Counted from the stretch's first letter, positions 39,201-52,960 are shown. The stretch is DNA of 64,000 nt from Archivesica marissinica (GCA_014843695.1 CM026397.1:42721734-42785733); one strand, 5' to 3'. The notes: generated by a model not told the origin, from the letters alone. Translations and numbers: made by a program.

Positions 39201-40876
39201 TGTACGAGTATATGAAAGGATTCCACTTGTCTCAGATACATGTACCAGTATATGAAAGGATTCCACTTGTCCCAGATACATGTACCAGTATATGAAAGGA
39301 TTCCACTTGTCTCAGATACATGTACCAGTATATGAAAGGATTCCACTTGTCCCAGATACATGTACCAGTATATGAAAGGATTCCACTTGTCCCAGATACA
39401 TGTACCAGTATATGACAGGATTCCACTTGTCCCAGATACATGTACGAGTATATGAAAGGATTCCACTTGTCCCAGATACATGTACGAGTATATGAAAGGA
39501 TTCCACTTGTCCCAGATACATGTACAGTATATGAAAGGATTCATTGTCATGTCCAGATACATGTACCAGTATATGAAAGGATTCCACTGTCCCAGATACA
39601 TGTACCAGTATATGAAAGGATTCCACTTGTCCCAGATACATGTACCAGTATATGAAAGGATTCCACTTGTCTCAGATACATGTACCAGTATATGAAAGGA
39701 TTCCACTTGTCTCAGATACATGTACCAGTATATGAAAGGATTCCACTTGTCCCAGATACATGTACCAGTATATGAAAGGATTCCACTTGTCTCAGATACA
39801 TGTACCAGTATATGAAAGGATTCCACTTGTCCCAGATACATATACAAGTATATGAAAGGATTCCTATTGTCCCAGATACATATACAAGTATATGAAAGGA
39901 TTCCACTTGTCTCAGATACATGTACCAGTATATGAAAGGATTCCACTTGTCTCAGATACATGTACCAGTATATGAAAGGATTCCACTTGTCTCAGATACA
40001 TGTACCAGTATATGAAAGGATTCCACTTGTCTCAGATACATGTACCAGTATATGAAAGGATTCCACGTGTCCCAGATACATGTACCAGTATATGAAAGGA
40101 TTCCACTTGTCTCAGATACATGTACCAGTATATGAAAGGATTCCACGTGTCCCAGATACATGTACCAGTATATGAAAGGATTCCACTTGTCCCAGATACA
40201 TGTACCAGTATATGAAAGGATTCCACGTGTCCCAGATACATGTACCAGTATATGAAAGGATTCCACTTGTCTCAGATACATGTACAAGTATATGAAAGGA
40301 TTTCACGTGTCCCAGATACATGTACCAGTATATGAAAGGGTTCCACGTGTCCCAGATACATGTACCAGTATATGAAAGGATTCCACGTGTCCCAGATACA
40401 TGTACCAGTATATGAAAGGATTCCACTTGTCCCAGATACATATACCAGTATATGAAAGGATTCCACGTGTCCCAGATACATGTACCAGTATATGAAAGGA
40501 TTCCACATGTCTCAGATACATATACCAGTATATGAAAGGATTCCACTTGTCTCAGATACATGTACGAGTATATGAAAGGATTCCACTTGTCTCAGATACA
40601 TGTACAAGTATATGAAAGGATTCCACTTGTCTCAGATACATGTACCAGTATATGAAAGGATTCCACTTGTCTCAGATAAATAAACCAGTATATGAAAGGA
40701 TTCCACTTGTCCCAGATACATGTACCAGTATATGAAAGGATTCCACTTGTCTCAGATACATGTACCAGTATATGAAAGGATTCCACCTGTCCCAGATACA
40801 TGTACCAGTATATGAATGGATTCCACTTGTCCCAGATACATGTACCAGTATATGAAAGGATTCCACTTGTCTCAGT
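36254..40876. repeat. 40-bp satellite, about 115 copies
   Basis: Unit cagatacatgtaccagtata then tgaaaggattccacttgtcc. Variants gtcc/gtct, cttgt/cgtgt and accag/acgag form patterned series. A block marked by two catatacaag units and tcctattg occurs at about 38,473 and again 1,360 bp (34 units) later. The minus strand has no stop in most frames, giving several overlapping long frames that are not genes. Deletion-bearing units cluster at 36,325-36,362, 36,760-36,835, 36,958-36,990 and 39,518-39,592. Confidence 0.98.
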
Positions 40877-41198
40877 AAATCTACTTATATATTCTGTAAG
40901 TATCTAGGAGCTTTTATGTATGCATTTTAATAAACGTCTACTTAACTAAGAGAGAAGCTTTGTGTTTAGCAATTTCCTAATGGGCGTCTTACTGATTCAG
41001 ACAAGACGCCAAAGGCAGTCAATATTATCGAAAATATTGACTGATCTGGGGCGAATAGTAAATCATATTGACTGTGTGCCTATGGGAACTGTGGGTATAA
41101 TTAAAAAGGTATAATTTAAGATTAATTATATTATTTTCTTTTGGGGCGGTGGAGTACAGTAGCACAGACATCTCTCCAGATGTTGTTAGTGGAGGAAG
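40877..41198. other. Spacer with two adjacent hairpins
   Basis: GGCGTCTT/AAGACGCC (40,983-40,990 and 41,003-41,010, 12-base loop) and CAGTCAATATT/AATATTGACTG (41,016-41,026 and 41,033-41,043, 6-base loop) are perfect stems six bases apart. No tract of Ts or gene sits next to them. The rest of the spacer shows nothing recognisable. Confidence 0.6.
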
Positions 41199-41427
41199 AC
41201 CCAGGGTGCCTCTTCGAACCTCTCCTCTCCTATGTTAGGATGACCCGGGGTGCCTCTTCGAACCTCTCCTCTCCTATGTTAGGATGACCCGGGGTGCCTC
41301 TCCTCTCCTATGTTAGGATGACCTGGGGTGCCTCTCCTCTCCTATGTTAGGATGACCCGGGGTGCCTCTTCTCTCCTATGTTAGGATGACCCGGGGAGCC
41401 TCTCCTCTCCTATGTTAGGATGAGCAT
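41199..41427. repeat. Irregular 33/43-bp minisatellite, about 6 copies
   Basis: Units share ctctcctatgttaggatga and cccggggtgcctc. The first copies include ttcgaacctctc, which later copies lack, so the unit length shortens along the array. Confidence 0.9.
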
Positions 41428-41450
41428 CCGAGTAGAATCACCGATCTTCC

Positions 41451-41930
41451 GAAAGCCAGCTGGTTAGTTCCATCAGCTGGTTAGTTCCATGGTTAGTTCC
41501 ATGAGCTGGTTAGTTCCATGAGCTGGTTAGTTCCATCAGCTGGTTAGTTCCATCAGTTGGTTAGTTCCATCAGTTGGTTAGTTCCATCAGCTGGTTAGTT
41601 CCATCAGCTGGTTAGTTCCATTAGCTGGTTAGTTCCATCAGCTGGTTAGTTCCATCAGCTGGTTAGTTCCATCAGCTGGTTAGTTCCATCAGCTGGTTAG
41701 TTCCATCAGCTGGTTAGTTTCATCAGCTGGTTAGTGCCATCAGCTGGTTAGTTCCATCAGCTGGTTAGTTTCATCAGCTGGTTAGTTCTATCAGCTGGTT
41801 AGTTCCATCAGCTGGTTAGTTCCATCAGCTGGTTAGTTTCATCAGCTGATTAGTTCCATCAGCTGATTAGTTTCATCAGCTGGTTAGTTTCATCAGCTGG
41901 TTAGTTTCATCAGCTGGTTAGTTTCATCAC
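41451..41930. repeat. 17-bp minisatellite, about 28 copies
   Basis: Unit cagctggttagttccat with scattered single changes (gttcc/gtttc, cagctg/cagttg). Each unit carries the palindrome CAGCTG. Confidence 0.96.
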
Positions 41931-41989
41931 ATGAAAAATAGAATCAACAAATGTACACAAGGTCTAATAAGAGAAAGAACAACACTCAA

Positions 41990-44900
41990 GAAAGGTTGAC
42001 TATAGTCTCTGTAAGAACATCCATACAGGACAGGTAACGGTTGACTATACTGACTGTAAGAACATCCATACAGGACAGGTAAAGGTTGACAATAGTGGAT
42101 GTAAGAACATCCATGCATGACAGGTAAAGGTTGACTATAGTTGCTGTAAGATCATCAATACAGGACAGGTAAAGGTTGACTATAGTTGCTGTAAGAACAT
42201 CCATACAGGACAGGTAAAGGTTGACGATAGTTGCTGTAAGAACATCCATACATGACAAGTAAAGGTTCACGCTAGTGGCTGTAAGAACATCCATACAGGA
42301 CAGGTAAAGGTTGACGATAGTTGCTGTAAGAACATCCATACAGGACAGGTAAAGGTTGACGATAGTTGCTGTAAGAACATCCATACAGGACAGGTAAAGG
42401 TTGACAATAGTGGCTGTAAGAACATCAATACAGGACAGGTAAAGGTTGACTATAGTTGCTGTAAGAATATCCATACATGACAGGTAAAGGTTGACTATAC
42501 TGAATGTAAGATCATCCACACAGGACAGGTAAAGGTTGACTATAGTGGCTGTAAGAACATCCATACAGGACAGGTAAAGGTTGACAATAGTTGCTGTAAG
42601 AACATCCATACATGACAGGTAAAGGTTGACAATAGTTGCTGTAAGAACATCCATACAGGACAGGTAAAGGTTGACGATAGTTGCTGTAAGAACATCCATA
42701 CATGACAGGTAAAGGTTGACGATAGTGGCTATAAGATCATCCATACAGGACAGGTAAAGGTTGACAATAGTGACTGTAAGAACATACATACATGACAGGT
42801 AAAGGTTGACTATAGTGGCTGGAAGAACATCCATACAGGACAGGTAAAGGTTGACGATAGTTGCTGTAAGAACATCCATACAGGACAGGTAAAGATTGAC
42901 GATAGTTGCTGTAAGAACATCCATACAGGACAGGTAAAGGTTGACTATAGTGGCTGGAAGAACATCCATACAGGACAGGTAAAGGTTGACGATAGTGGCT
43001 GGAAGAACATCCATACAGGACAGGTAACGGTTGACTATAGTTGCTGTAAGAACATTCATACAGGACAGGAAAAGGTTGACTGTAGTGGCTGTAAGAACAT
43101 CCATACAGGACAGGTAACGGTTGACTATAGTGGCTGTAAGAACATCGTTACAAGACAGGTAACGGTTGACTATAGTGACTGTAAGAACATCCATACAGGA
43201 CAGGTAACGGTTGACTATAGTGGCTGTAAGAACATCCATAAAGGACAGGTAAAGGTTGACTATAGTTGCTGTAAGAACATCCATACAGGACAGGTAAAGG
43301 TTGACCTTAGTGGCAGGAAGAACATCCATACAGGACAGGTAAAGGTTGACTATAGTGGCTGTAAGAACATCCATACAGGACATGTACAGGTTGACGATAG
43401 TGGCTGGAAGAACATCCATACAGGACAGGTAAATGTTGACGATAGTTGCTGTAAGATCATCCATACAGGACAGGTAAAGGTTGACGATAGTTGCTGTAAG
43501 AACATCCATACAGGACAGGTAAAGGTTGACGATAGTTGCTGTAAGAACATCCATACAGGACAGGTAAAGGTTGACGATAGTTGCTGTAAGAACATCCATA
43601 CATGATAGGTAAAGGTTGAATATAGTTGCTGTAAAAACATACATACAGGACAGGTAACGGTTGACTATAGTTGCTGTAAGAACATCCATACAGGACAGGT
43701 AACGGTTGACTATAGTTGCTGTAAGAACATACATACATGACAGGTAACGGTTGACTATAGTTGCTGTAAGAACATCCATACAGGGCAGGTAAAGGTTGAC
43801 AATAGTGGCTGTAAGAACATCCATACAGGACAGGTAACGGTTGACAATAGTGGCTGTAAGAACATCCATACAGGACAGGTAACGGTTGACTATAGTGACT
43901 GTAAGAACATCCATACAGGACAGGTAACGGTTGACTATAGTGGCTGTAAGAACATCCATACAGGACAGGTAACGGTTGACAATAGTGGCTGTAAGAACAT
44001 TCATACAGGGCAGGTAAAGGTTGACTAAAGTTGCTGTAAGAACATCCATACAGGACAGGTAAAGGTTGACAATAGTGGCTGTAAGAACATCCATACAGGA
44101 CAGGTAAAGGTTGACCATAGTGACTGTAAGAACATCCATACAGGACAGGTAACGGTTGACTATAGTGACTGTAAGAACATCCATACAGGACAGGTACAGC
44201 TTGATTATAGTGACTGTAAGAACATCCATACAGGACAGGTAACGGTTGACTATAGTGAATGTAAGAACATCCATACAGGACAGGTAAAGGTTGACTATAG
44301 TTGCTGTAAGAACATCCATACAGGACAGGTAAAGGTTGACGATAGTTGCTGTAAGAACATCCATACATGACAGGTAAAGGTTGACGATAGTGGCTATAAG
44401 ATCATCCATACAGGACAGGTAAAGGTTGACAATAGTGACTGTAAGAACATACATACATGACAGGTATTGGTTGACTATAGTGACTAAGAACATCCATACA
44501 TGACAGGTAAAGGTTGACGATAATGGCTGGAAGAACATCCATACAGGACAGGTAAAGGTTGACGATAGTTGCTGTAAGAACATCCATACAGGACAGGTAA
44601 AGGTTGACGATAGTTGCTGTAAGAACATCCATACAGGACAGGTAAAGGTTGACTATAGTTGCTGTAAGAACATCCATATAGGACAGGTAAAGGTTGACGA
44701 TAGTTGCTGTAAGAACATCCATACAGGACAGGTAAAGGTTGACTATAGTTGCTGTAAGAACATACATACAGGACAGGTAACGGTTGACAATAGTGGCTGT
44801 AAGAACATCCATACAGGACAGGTAACGGTTGACTATAGTGGCTGTAAGAACATCCATACAGGGCAGGTAAATGTTGACTATAGTGGCTTTAAGAACATCC

Positions 44901-47900
44901 ATACAGGACAAGTAAAGGTTGACTATAGTTGCTGTAAGAACATCCATACAGGACAGGTAAAGGTTGAAAATAGTGGCTGTAAGAACATCCATACAGGACA
45001 GGTAAAGGTTGACTATAGTGGCTGTAAGAACATCCATACAGGACAGGTAACGGTTGACTATAGTTGCTGTAAGAACATCCATACATGATAGGTAAAGGTT
45101 GAATATAGTTGCTGTAAAAACATACATACAGGACAGGTAACGGTTGACTATAGTTGCTGTAAGAACATCCATACAGGACAGGTAACGGTTGACTATAGTT
45201 GCTGTAAGAACATACATACATGACAGGTAACGGTTGACTATAGTTGCTGTAAGAACATCCATACAGGGCAGGTAAAGGTTGACAATAGTGGCTGTAAGAA
45301 CATCCATACAGGACAGGTAACGGTTGACAATAGTGGCTGTAAGAACATCCATACAGGACAGGTAACGGTTGACTATAGTGACTGTAAGAACATCCATACA
45401 GGACAGGTAACGGTTGACTATAGTGCTGTAAGAACATCCATACAGGACAGGTAACGGTTGACTATAGTGCTGTAAGAACATCCATACAGGGCAGGTAAAG
45501 GTTGACTAAAGTTGCTGTAAGAACATCCATACAGGACAGGTAAAGGTTGACAATAGTGGCTGTAAGAACATCCATACAGGACAGGTAAAGGTTGACCATA
45601 GTGACTGTAAGAACATCCATACAGGACAGGTAACGGTTGACTATAGTGACTGTAAGAACATACATACATGACAGGTATTGGTTGACTATAGTGACTAAGA
45701 ACATCCATACATGGCAGGTAAAGGTTGACGATAGTGGCTGGAAGAACATCCATACAGGACAGGTAAAGGTTGACGATAGTTGTGTAAGAACATCCATACA
45801 GGACAGGTAAAGGTTGACATAGTTGCTGTAAGAACATCCATACAGGACAGGTAAAGGTTGACTATAGTTGCTGTAAGAACATCCATATAGGACAGGTAAA
45901 GGTTGACGATAGTTGCTGTAAGAACATCCATACAGGACAGGTAAAGGTTGACTATAGTTGCTGTAAGAACATACATACAGGACAGGTAACGGTTGACAAT
46001 AGTGGCTGTAAGAACATCCATACAGGACAGGTAACGGTTGACTATAGTGGCTGTAAGAACATCCATACAGGACAGGTAAAGTTGACTATAGTGGCTGTAA
46101 GAACATCCATACAGGACAGGTAAAGGTTGACTATAGTTGCTGTAAGAACATCCATACAGGACAGGTAAAGGTTGAAATAGTGGCTGTAAGAACATCCATA
46201 CAGGACAGGTAAAGGTTGACTATAGTCTGTAAGAACATCCATACAGGACAGGTAACGGTTGACTATAGTGGCTGTAAGAACATCCATACAGGACAGGTAA
46301 AGGTTGACTATAGTTGCTGTAAGAACATCCATACAGGACAGGTAAAGGTTGACTATAGTGGCTGTAAGAACATCCATACAGGACAGGTAACGGTTGACTA
46401 TAGTGGCTGTAAGAACATCCATACAGGACAGGTAACGGTTGACTATAGTTGCTGTAAGAACATCCATACAGGACAGGTAAAGGTTGACAATAGTGGCTGT
46501 AAGAACATCCATACAGGACAGGTAAAGGTTGACTATAGTGGCTGTAAGAACATCCATACAGGACAGGTAACGGTTGACTATAGTGACTGTAAGAACATCC
46601 ATACAGGACAGGTAAAGGTTGACTATAGTGGCTGTAAGAACATCCATACAGGACAGGTAACGGTTGACTATAGTTGCTGTAAGAACATCCATACAGGACA
46701 GGTAAAGGTTGACTATAGTTGCTGTAAGAACATCCATACAGGGCAGGTAAAGGTTGACTATAGTGGCTGTAAGAACATCCATACAGGACAGGTAAAGGTT
46801 GACTATAGTGGCTGTAAGAACATCCATACAGGACAGGTAACGGTTGACTATAGTGGCTGTAAGAACATCCATACAGGACAGGTAAAGGTTGACTATAGTG
46901 GCTGTAAGAACATCCATACAGGACAGGTAAAGGTTGACTATAGTTGCTGTAAGAACATCCATACAGGACAGGTAAAGGTTGACTATAGTGGCTGTAAGAA
47001 CATCCATACAGGACAGGTAAAGGTTGACTATAGTGGCTGTAAGAACATCCATACAGGACAGGTAAAGGTTGACTATAGTTGCTGTAAGAACATCCATACA
47101 GGACAGGTAAAGGTTGACAATAGTGGCTGTAAGAACATCCATACAGGACAGGTAAAGGTTGACTATAGTGACTGTAAGAACATCCATACAGGACAGGTAA
47201 AGGTTGACTATAGTGGCTGTAAGAACATCCATACAGGACAGGTAAAGGTTGACTATAGTTGCTGTAAGAACATCCATACAGGACAGGTAAAGGTTGACGA
47301 TAGTTGCTGTAAGAACATCCATACAGGACAGGTAAAGGTTGACTATAGTGGCTGTAAGAACATCCATACAGGACAGGTAAAGGTTGACTATAGTGGCTGG
47401 AAGAACATCCATACAGGACAGGTAACGGTTGACTATAGTTGCTGTAAGAACATCCATACAGGACAGGTAAAGGTTGACTATAGTGGCTGTAAGAACATCC
47501 ATACAGGACAGGTAAGGTTGACTAGTGGAGAACATCCAGCAGTAAGGTTGACTATAGTGCTGTAAGAACATATACAGGACAGGTAACGGTTGACTATAGT
47601 GGCTGTAAGAACATCCATACAGGACAGGTAAAGGTTGACTATAGTTGCTGTAAGAACATCCATACAGGACAGGTAAAGGTTGACTTTAGTGGCAGGAAGA
47701 ACATCCATACAGGACAGGTAAAGGTTGACTATAGTGGCTGTAAGAACATCCATACAGGACAGGTAAAGGTTGACGATAGTGGCTGTAAGAACATCCATAC
47801 AGGACAGGTAAAGGTTGACGATAGTTGCTGTAAGAACATCCATACAGGACAGGTAAAGGTTGACGATAGTTGCTGTAAGAACATCCATACAGGACAGGTA

Positions 47901-50900
47901 AAGGTTGACTATAGTTGCTGTAAGAACATCCATACAGGACAGGTAAAGGTTGACTATAGTTGCTGTAAGAACATCCATACAGGACAGGTAAAGGTTGACG
48001 ATAGTTGCTGTAAGAACATCCATACAGGACAGGTAAAGGTTGACTATAGTTGCTGTAAGAACATCCATACAGGACAGGTAACGGTTGACTATAGTGGCTG
48101 TAAGAACATCCATACAGGACAGGTAACGGTTGACTATAGTTGTTGTAAGAACATCCATACAGGACAGGTAAAGGTTGACTATAGTTGCTGTAAGAACATC
48201 CATACAGGACAGGTAAAGGTTGACTATAGTTGCTGTAAGAACATCCATACAGGACAGGTAAAGGTTGACAATAGTGGCTGTAAGAACATCCATACAGGAC
48301 AGGTAAATGTTGACTATAGTGGCTGTAAGAACATCCATACAGGACAGGTAACGGTTGACTATAGTTGCTGTAAGAACATCCATACATGATAGGTAAAGGT
48401 TGAATATAGTTGCTGTAAAAACATACATACAGGACAGGTAACGGTTGACTATAGTTGCTGTAAGAACATCCATACAGGACAGGTAACGGTTGACTATAGT
48501 TGCTGTAAGAACATACATACATGACAGGTAACGGTTGACTATAGTTGCTGTAAGAACATCCATACAGGGCAGGTAAAGGTTGACTATAGTGGCTGTAAGA
48601 ACATCCATACAGGACAGGTAACGGTTGACAATAGTGGCTGTAAGAACATCCATACAGGACAGGTAACGGTTGACTATAGTGACTGTAAGAACATCCATAC
48701 AGGACAGGTAAAGGTTGACTTTAGTGGCAGGAAGAACATCATACAGGCAGGTAAAGGTTGACATAGTGGCTGTAAGAACATCCATACAGGACAGGTAAAG
48801 GTTGACTATAGTGGCTGAAGAACATCATACAGGACAGGTAAAGGTTGACGATAGTGGCTGGAAGAACATCCATACAGGACAGGTAACGGTTGACTATAGT
48901 TGCTGTAAGAACATCCATACAGGACAGGAAAGGTTGACTATAGTGGCTGTAAGAACATCCATACAGGACAGGTAACGGTTGACTATAGTGGCTGTAAGAA
49001 CATCCTACAGACAGGTAACGGTTGACTATAGTGCTGTAAGAACATCCATACAGGACAGGTAACGGTTGACTATAGTGGCTGTAAGAACATCCATAAAGGA
49101 CAGGTAAAGGTTGACTATAGTTGCTGTAAGAACATCCATACAGGACAGGTAAAGGTTGACTATAGTGGCTGTAAGAACATCCATACAGGACAGGTAACGG
49201 TTGACTATAGTGGCTGTAAGAACATCCATACAGGACAGGTAAAGGTTGACTATAGTTGCTGTAAGAACATCCATACAGGACAGGTAAAGGTTGACAATAG
49301 TGGCTGTAAGAACATCCATACAGGACAGGTAAAGGTTGACCATAGTGACTGTAAGAACATCCATACAGGACAGGTAACGGTTGACTATAGTGACTGTAAG
49401 AACATCCATACAGGACAGGTAAAGGTTGATTATAGTGACTGTAAGAACATCCATACAGGACAGGTAACGGTTGACTATAGTTGCTGTAAGAACATCCATA
49501 CAGGACAGGTAAAGGTTGACGATAGTTGCTGTAAGAACATCCATACAGGGCAGGTAAAGGTTGACGATAGTCGCTGTAAGAACATCCATACAGGACAGGT
49601 AAAGGTTGACTATAGTCGCTGTAAGAACATCCATACAGGGCAGGTAAAGGTTGCCTATAGTGGCTGTAAGAACATCCATACAGGACAGGTAACGGTTGAC
49701 TATAGTGGCTGTAAGAACATCCATACAGGGCAGGTAAAGGTTGACTTTTGTGGCAGGAAGAATATCCATACAACAGGTAACGGTTGACTATAGTGGCTGT
49801 AAGAACATCCATACAGGGCAGGTAAAGGTTGACTTTGTGCAGGAAGAATATCCATACAGGACAGGTAAAAGTTGACAATAGTGGCTGTAAGAACATCCAT
49901 ACAGGACAGGTAAAGGTTGACTATAGTTGCTGTAAGAACATCCATACATGACAGGTAAAGGTTGACTTTAGTGGCAGGAAGAACATCCATACAGAACAGG
50001 TAACGGTTGACTATAGTTCCTGGAAGAACATCCATACAGGACAGGTAACAGTTGACAATAGTGGCTGTAAGAACATCAATACAGGACAGGTAAAGGTTGA
50101 CTATAGTTGCTGTAAGAACATCCATACAGGACAGGTAAAGGTTGACGATATTTGCTGTAAGAACATCCATACATGACAGGTAAAGGTTCACGCTAGTGGC
50201 TGTAAGAACATCCATGCAGGACAGGTAAAGGTTGACGATAGTTGCTGTAAGAACATCCATACAGGACAGGTAAAGGTTGACGATAGTTGCTGTAAGAACA
50301 TCCATACAGGACAGGTAAAGGTTGACTATAGTGGCTGTAAGAACATCAATACAGGACAGGTAAAGGTTGACTATAGTTGCTGTAAGAACATCCATACATG
50401 ACAGGTAAAAGTTGACTATACTGAATGTAAGAACATCTATACAGGACAGGTAAAGGTTGACTTTAGTGGCAGGAAGAACATCCATACAGGACAGGTAAAG
50501 GTTGACTATAGTGGCTGTAAGAACATACATACAGGACGGATAACGGTTGACTATAGTGGCTGTAAGAACATCCATACAGGACAGGTAACGGTTGACTATA
50601 GTTGCTGTAAGAACATCCATACAGGACAGGTAACGGTTGACTATAGTTGCTGTAAGAACATACATAAATGACAGGTAACGGTTGACTATAGTTGCTGGAA
50701 GAACATCCATACAGGACAGGTAACGGTTGACAATAGTGGCTGTAAGAACATCCATACAGGACAGGTAAAGGTTGACGATAGTTGCTGTAAGAACATCCAT
50801 ACAGGACAGGTAACGGTTGACGATAGTGGCTGTAAGAACATCCATACAGGACAGGTAAAGGTTGACTATAGTTGCTGTAAGAACATCCATACAGGACAGG

Positions 50901-51905
50901 TAAAGGTTGACTATAGTGGCTGTAAGAACATCAATACAGGACAGGTAAAGGTTGACTATAGTTGCTGTAAGAACATCCATACATGACAGGTAAAGGTTGA
51001 CCATACTGAATGTAAGAACATCCATACAGGACAGGTAAAGGTTGACTTTAGTGGCAGGAAGAACATCCATACAGGACAGGTAAAGGTTGACAATAGTGGC
51101 TGTAAGAACATCCATACAGGACAGGTAAAGGTTGACTATAGTGGCTGTAAGAACATCCATACAGGACAGGTAAAGGTTGACTATAGTGGCTGGAAGAACA
51201 TCCATACAGGACAGGTAACGGTTGACTATAGTTGCTGTAAGAACATCCATACAGGACAGGTAAAGGTTGACTATAGTGGCTGTAAGAACATCCATACAGG
51301 ACAGGTAAAGGTTGACTATAGTGGCTGTAAGAACATCCATACAGGACAGGTAACGGTTGACTATAGTGGCTGTAAGAACATCCATACAGGACAGGTAACG
51401 GTTGACTATAGTGGCTGTAAGAACATCCATACAGGACAGGTAAAGGTTGACTATAGTGGCTGTAAGAACATCCATACAGGACAGGTAAAGGTTGACTATA
51501 GTGGCTGTAAGAACATCCATACAGGACAGGTAAAGGTTGACTATAGTTGCTGTAAGAACATCCATACAGGACAGGTAAAGGTTGACTTTAGTGGCAGGAA
51601 GAACATCCATACAGGACAGGTAAAGGTTGACTTTAGTGGCAGGAAGAACATCCATACAGGACAGGTAAAGGTTGACTATAGTTGCTGTAAGAACATCCAT
51701 ACAGGACAGGTAAAGGTTGACTATAGTTGCTGTAAGAACATCCATACAGGACAGGTAAAGGTTGACTATAGTGGCTGTAAGAACATCCATACAGGACAGG
51801 TCACGGTTGACTATAGTGACTGTAAGAACATCCATACAGGACAGGTAACGGTTAACTATAGTGGCTGTAAGAACATCCATACAGGACAGGTAACGGTTAA
51901 ACATT
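41990..51905. repeat. 45-bp satellite, about 220 copies
   Basis: Unit aagaacatccatacaggaca, ggtaaaggttgactatagtg, gctgt. gtaaag/gtaacg, tatag/gatag/aatag, tggct/ttgct/tgact and ctgtaag/caggaag variants occur. Long patterned blocks recur: a block marked by catgataggtaaagg, gaatatag and gtaaaaacata is found near 43,590, 45,080 and 48,380. Because 45 is a multiple of three, both strands have long open frames with a 15-residue period. I judge these to be artefacts of the repeat. Units with clustered deletions occur near 47,512-47,575, 48,733-48,840 and 49,770-49,850. Confidence 0.98.
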
Positions 51906-51965
51906 GTGGCGTGTTTAGGTGAGTCATCCGGACTGGGTTCTGTAACATCTTGGAAACCCCAATAC

Positions 51966-52114
51966 CTGACTAATTTATATGAGCAGTCATGGTCAATAAT
52001 AGAGGTAGTGCCTTCATGTAATTGATATAACACAGGTGACTTTGAATGTGTTCCTGTCTGTACTAACAGTAACAACCATGCATCAAACAAGAAAACAACG
52101 GACCAAGAGGCCAA
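51966..52114 (-). CDS. Possible signal-peptide exon (weak to moderate)
   Basis: A minus-strand frame starts with ATG at 52,114 and encodes a convincing signal peptide (MASWSVVFLFDAWLLLLVQT), then about 25 residues with EGTTSIIDHDCSY, reminiscent of the B-strand Cys region of an Ig-like domain. A donor-like CAG followed by GTATTG at 51,964-51,965 would end the exon after KLV. Without splicing, the frame runs through the 45-bp array for about 800 codons, which is not credible. If this is a real first exon, the satellite arrays lie in its first intron. The donor phase is the same as that needed by the possible exon at 33,287-33,417, which is suggestive only. Confidence 0.35.
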
Positions 52115-52208
52115 ATCAGTCGAACCGAATTAATAAACAAGTAGGAGATAAGTTCCATAAATAGAGAATATTAGGTTACTGTCCTATACATTTTAATTTA
52201 TTAGGCGA

Positions 52209-52960
52209 GTTGGAGAGCACAATCGCAAGCGAGTCTCTCCCGAGTAATCAGACATTAAGTTGGAGAGCACAATCGCAAGCGAGTCTCTCCCGAGTAATCA
52301 GACATTAAGTTGGAGAGCACAATCGCAAGCGAGTCTCTCCCGAGTAATCAGACATTAAGTTGGAGAGCACAATCGCAAGCGAGTCTCTCCCGAGTAATCA
52401 GACATTAAGTTGGAGAGCACAATCGCAAGCGAGTCTCTCCCGAGTAATCAGACATTAAGTTGGAGAGCACAATCGCAAGCGAGTCTCTCCCGAGTAATCA
52501 GACATTAAGTTGGAGAGCACAATCGCAAGCGAGTCTCTCCCGAGTAATCAGACATTAAGTTGGAGAGCACAATCGCAAGCGAGTCTCTCCCGAGTAATCA
52601 GACATTAAGTTGGAGAGCACAATCGCAAGCGAGTCTCTCCCGAGTAATCAGACATTAAGTTGGAGAGCACAATCGCAAGCGAGACTCTCCCGAGTAATCA
52701 GACATTAAGTTGGAGAGCACAATCGCAAGCGAGGCTCTCCCGAGTAATCAGACATTAAGTTGAAGAGTACAATCGCAAGCGAGGCTCTCCCGAGTAATCA
52801 GACATTAAGTTTGAGAGCACACTCGCAAGCGAGGCTCTCCCGAGTAATCACACATTAAGTTGGAGAGCACAATCGCAAGCGAGGCTCTCCCGAGTAATCA
52901 GACATTAAGTTGAAGAGCACAATCGCAAGCGAGGCTCTCCCGAGTAATCAGACATTAAGA
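52209..52960. repeat. 50-bp minisatellite with an internal stem, 15 copies
   Basis: Unit gttggagagcacaatcgcaa, gcgagtctctcccgagtaat, cagacattaa. GGAGAG and CTCTCC in each unit can pair across an 18-20-base loop. The first nine or so copies are identical; later copies carry gaggctctcc, tgaagag and ttgagag, and some of these changes weaken the stem. Confidence 0.97.

Noticed and set aside
36206..40866. Minus-strand frames of up to 691 codons in the 40-bp array
   Set aside because: Several overlapping frames encode the same periodic peptides; unit length and lack of stops explain them.
36254..40876. CRISPR-like regular repeat spacing
   Set aside because: There are no unique spacers between units; the arrays are head-to-tail satellites in a eukaryotic genome.
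41986..52114. Long frames with a 15-residue period, including an 804-codon frame beginning with a signal-like segment
   Set aside because: The periodic part is the 45-bp satellite. Only the first 149 bases of the 804-codon frame are kept, as a weak exon candidate.
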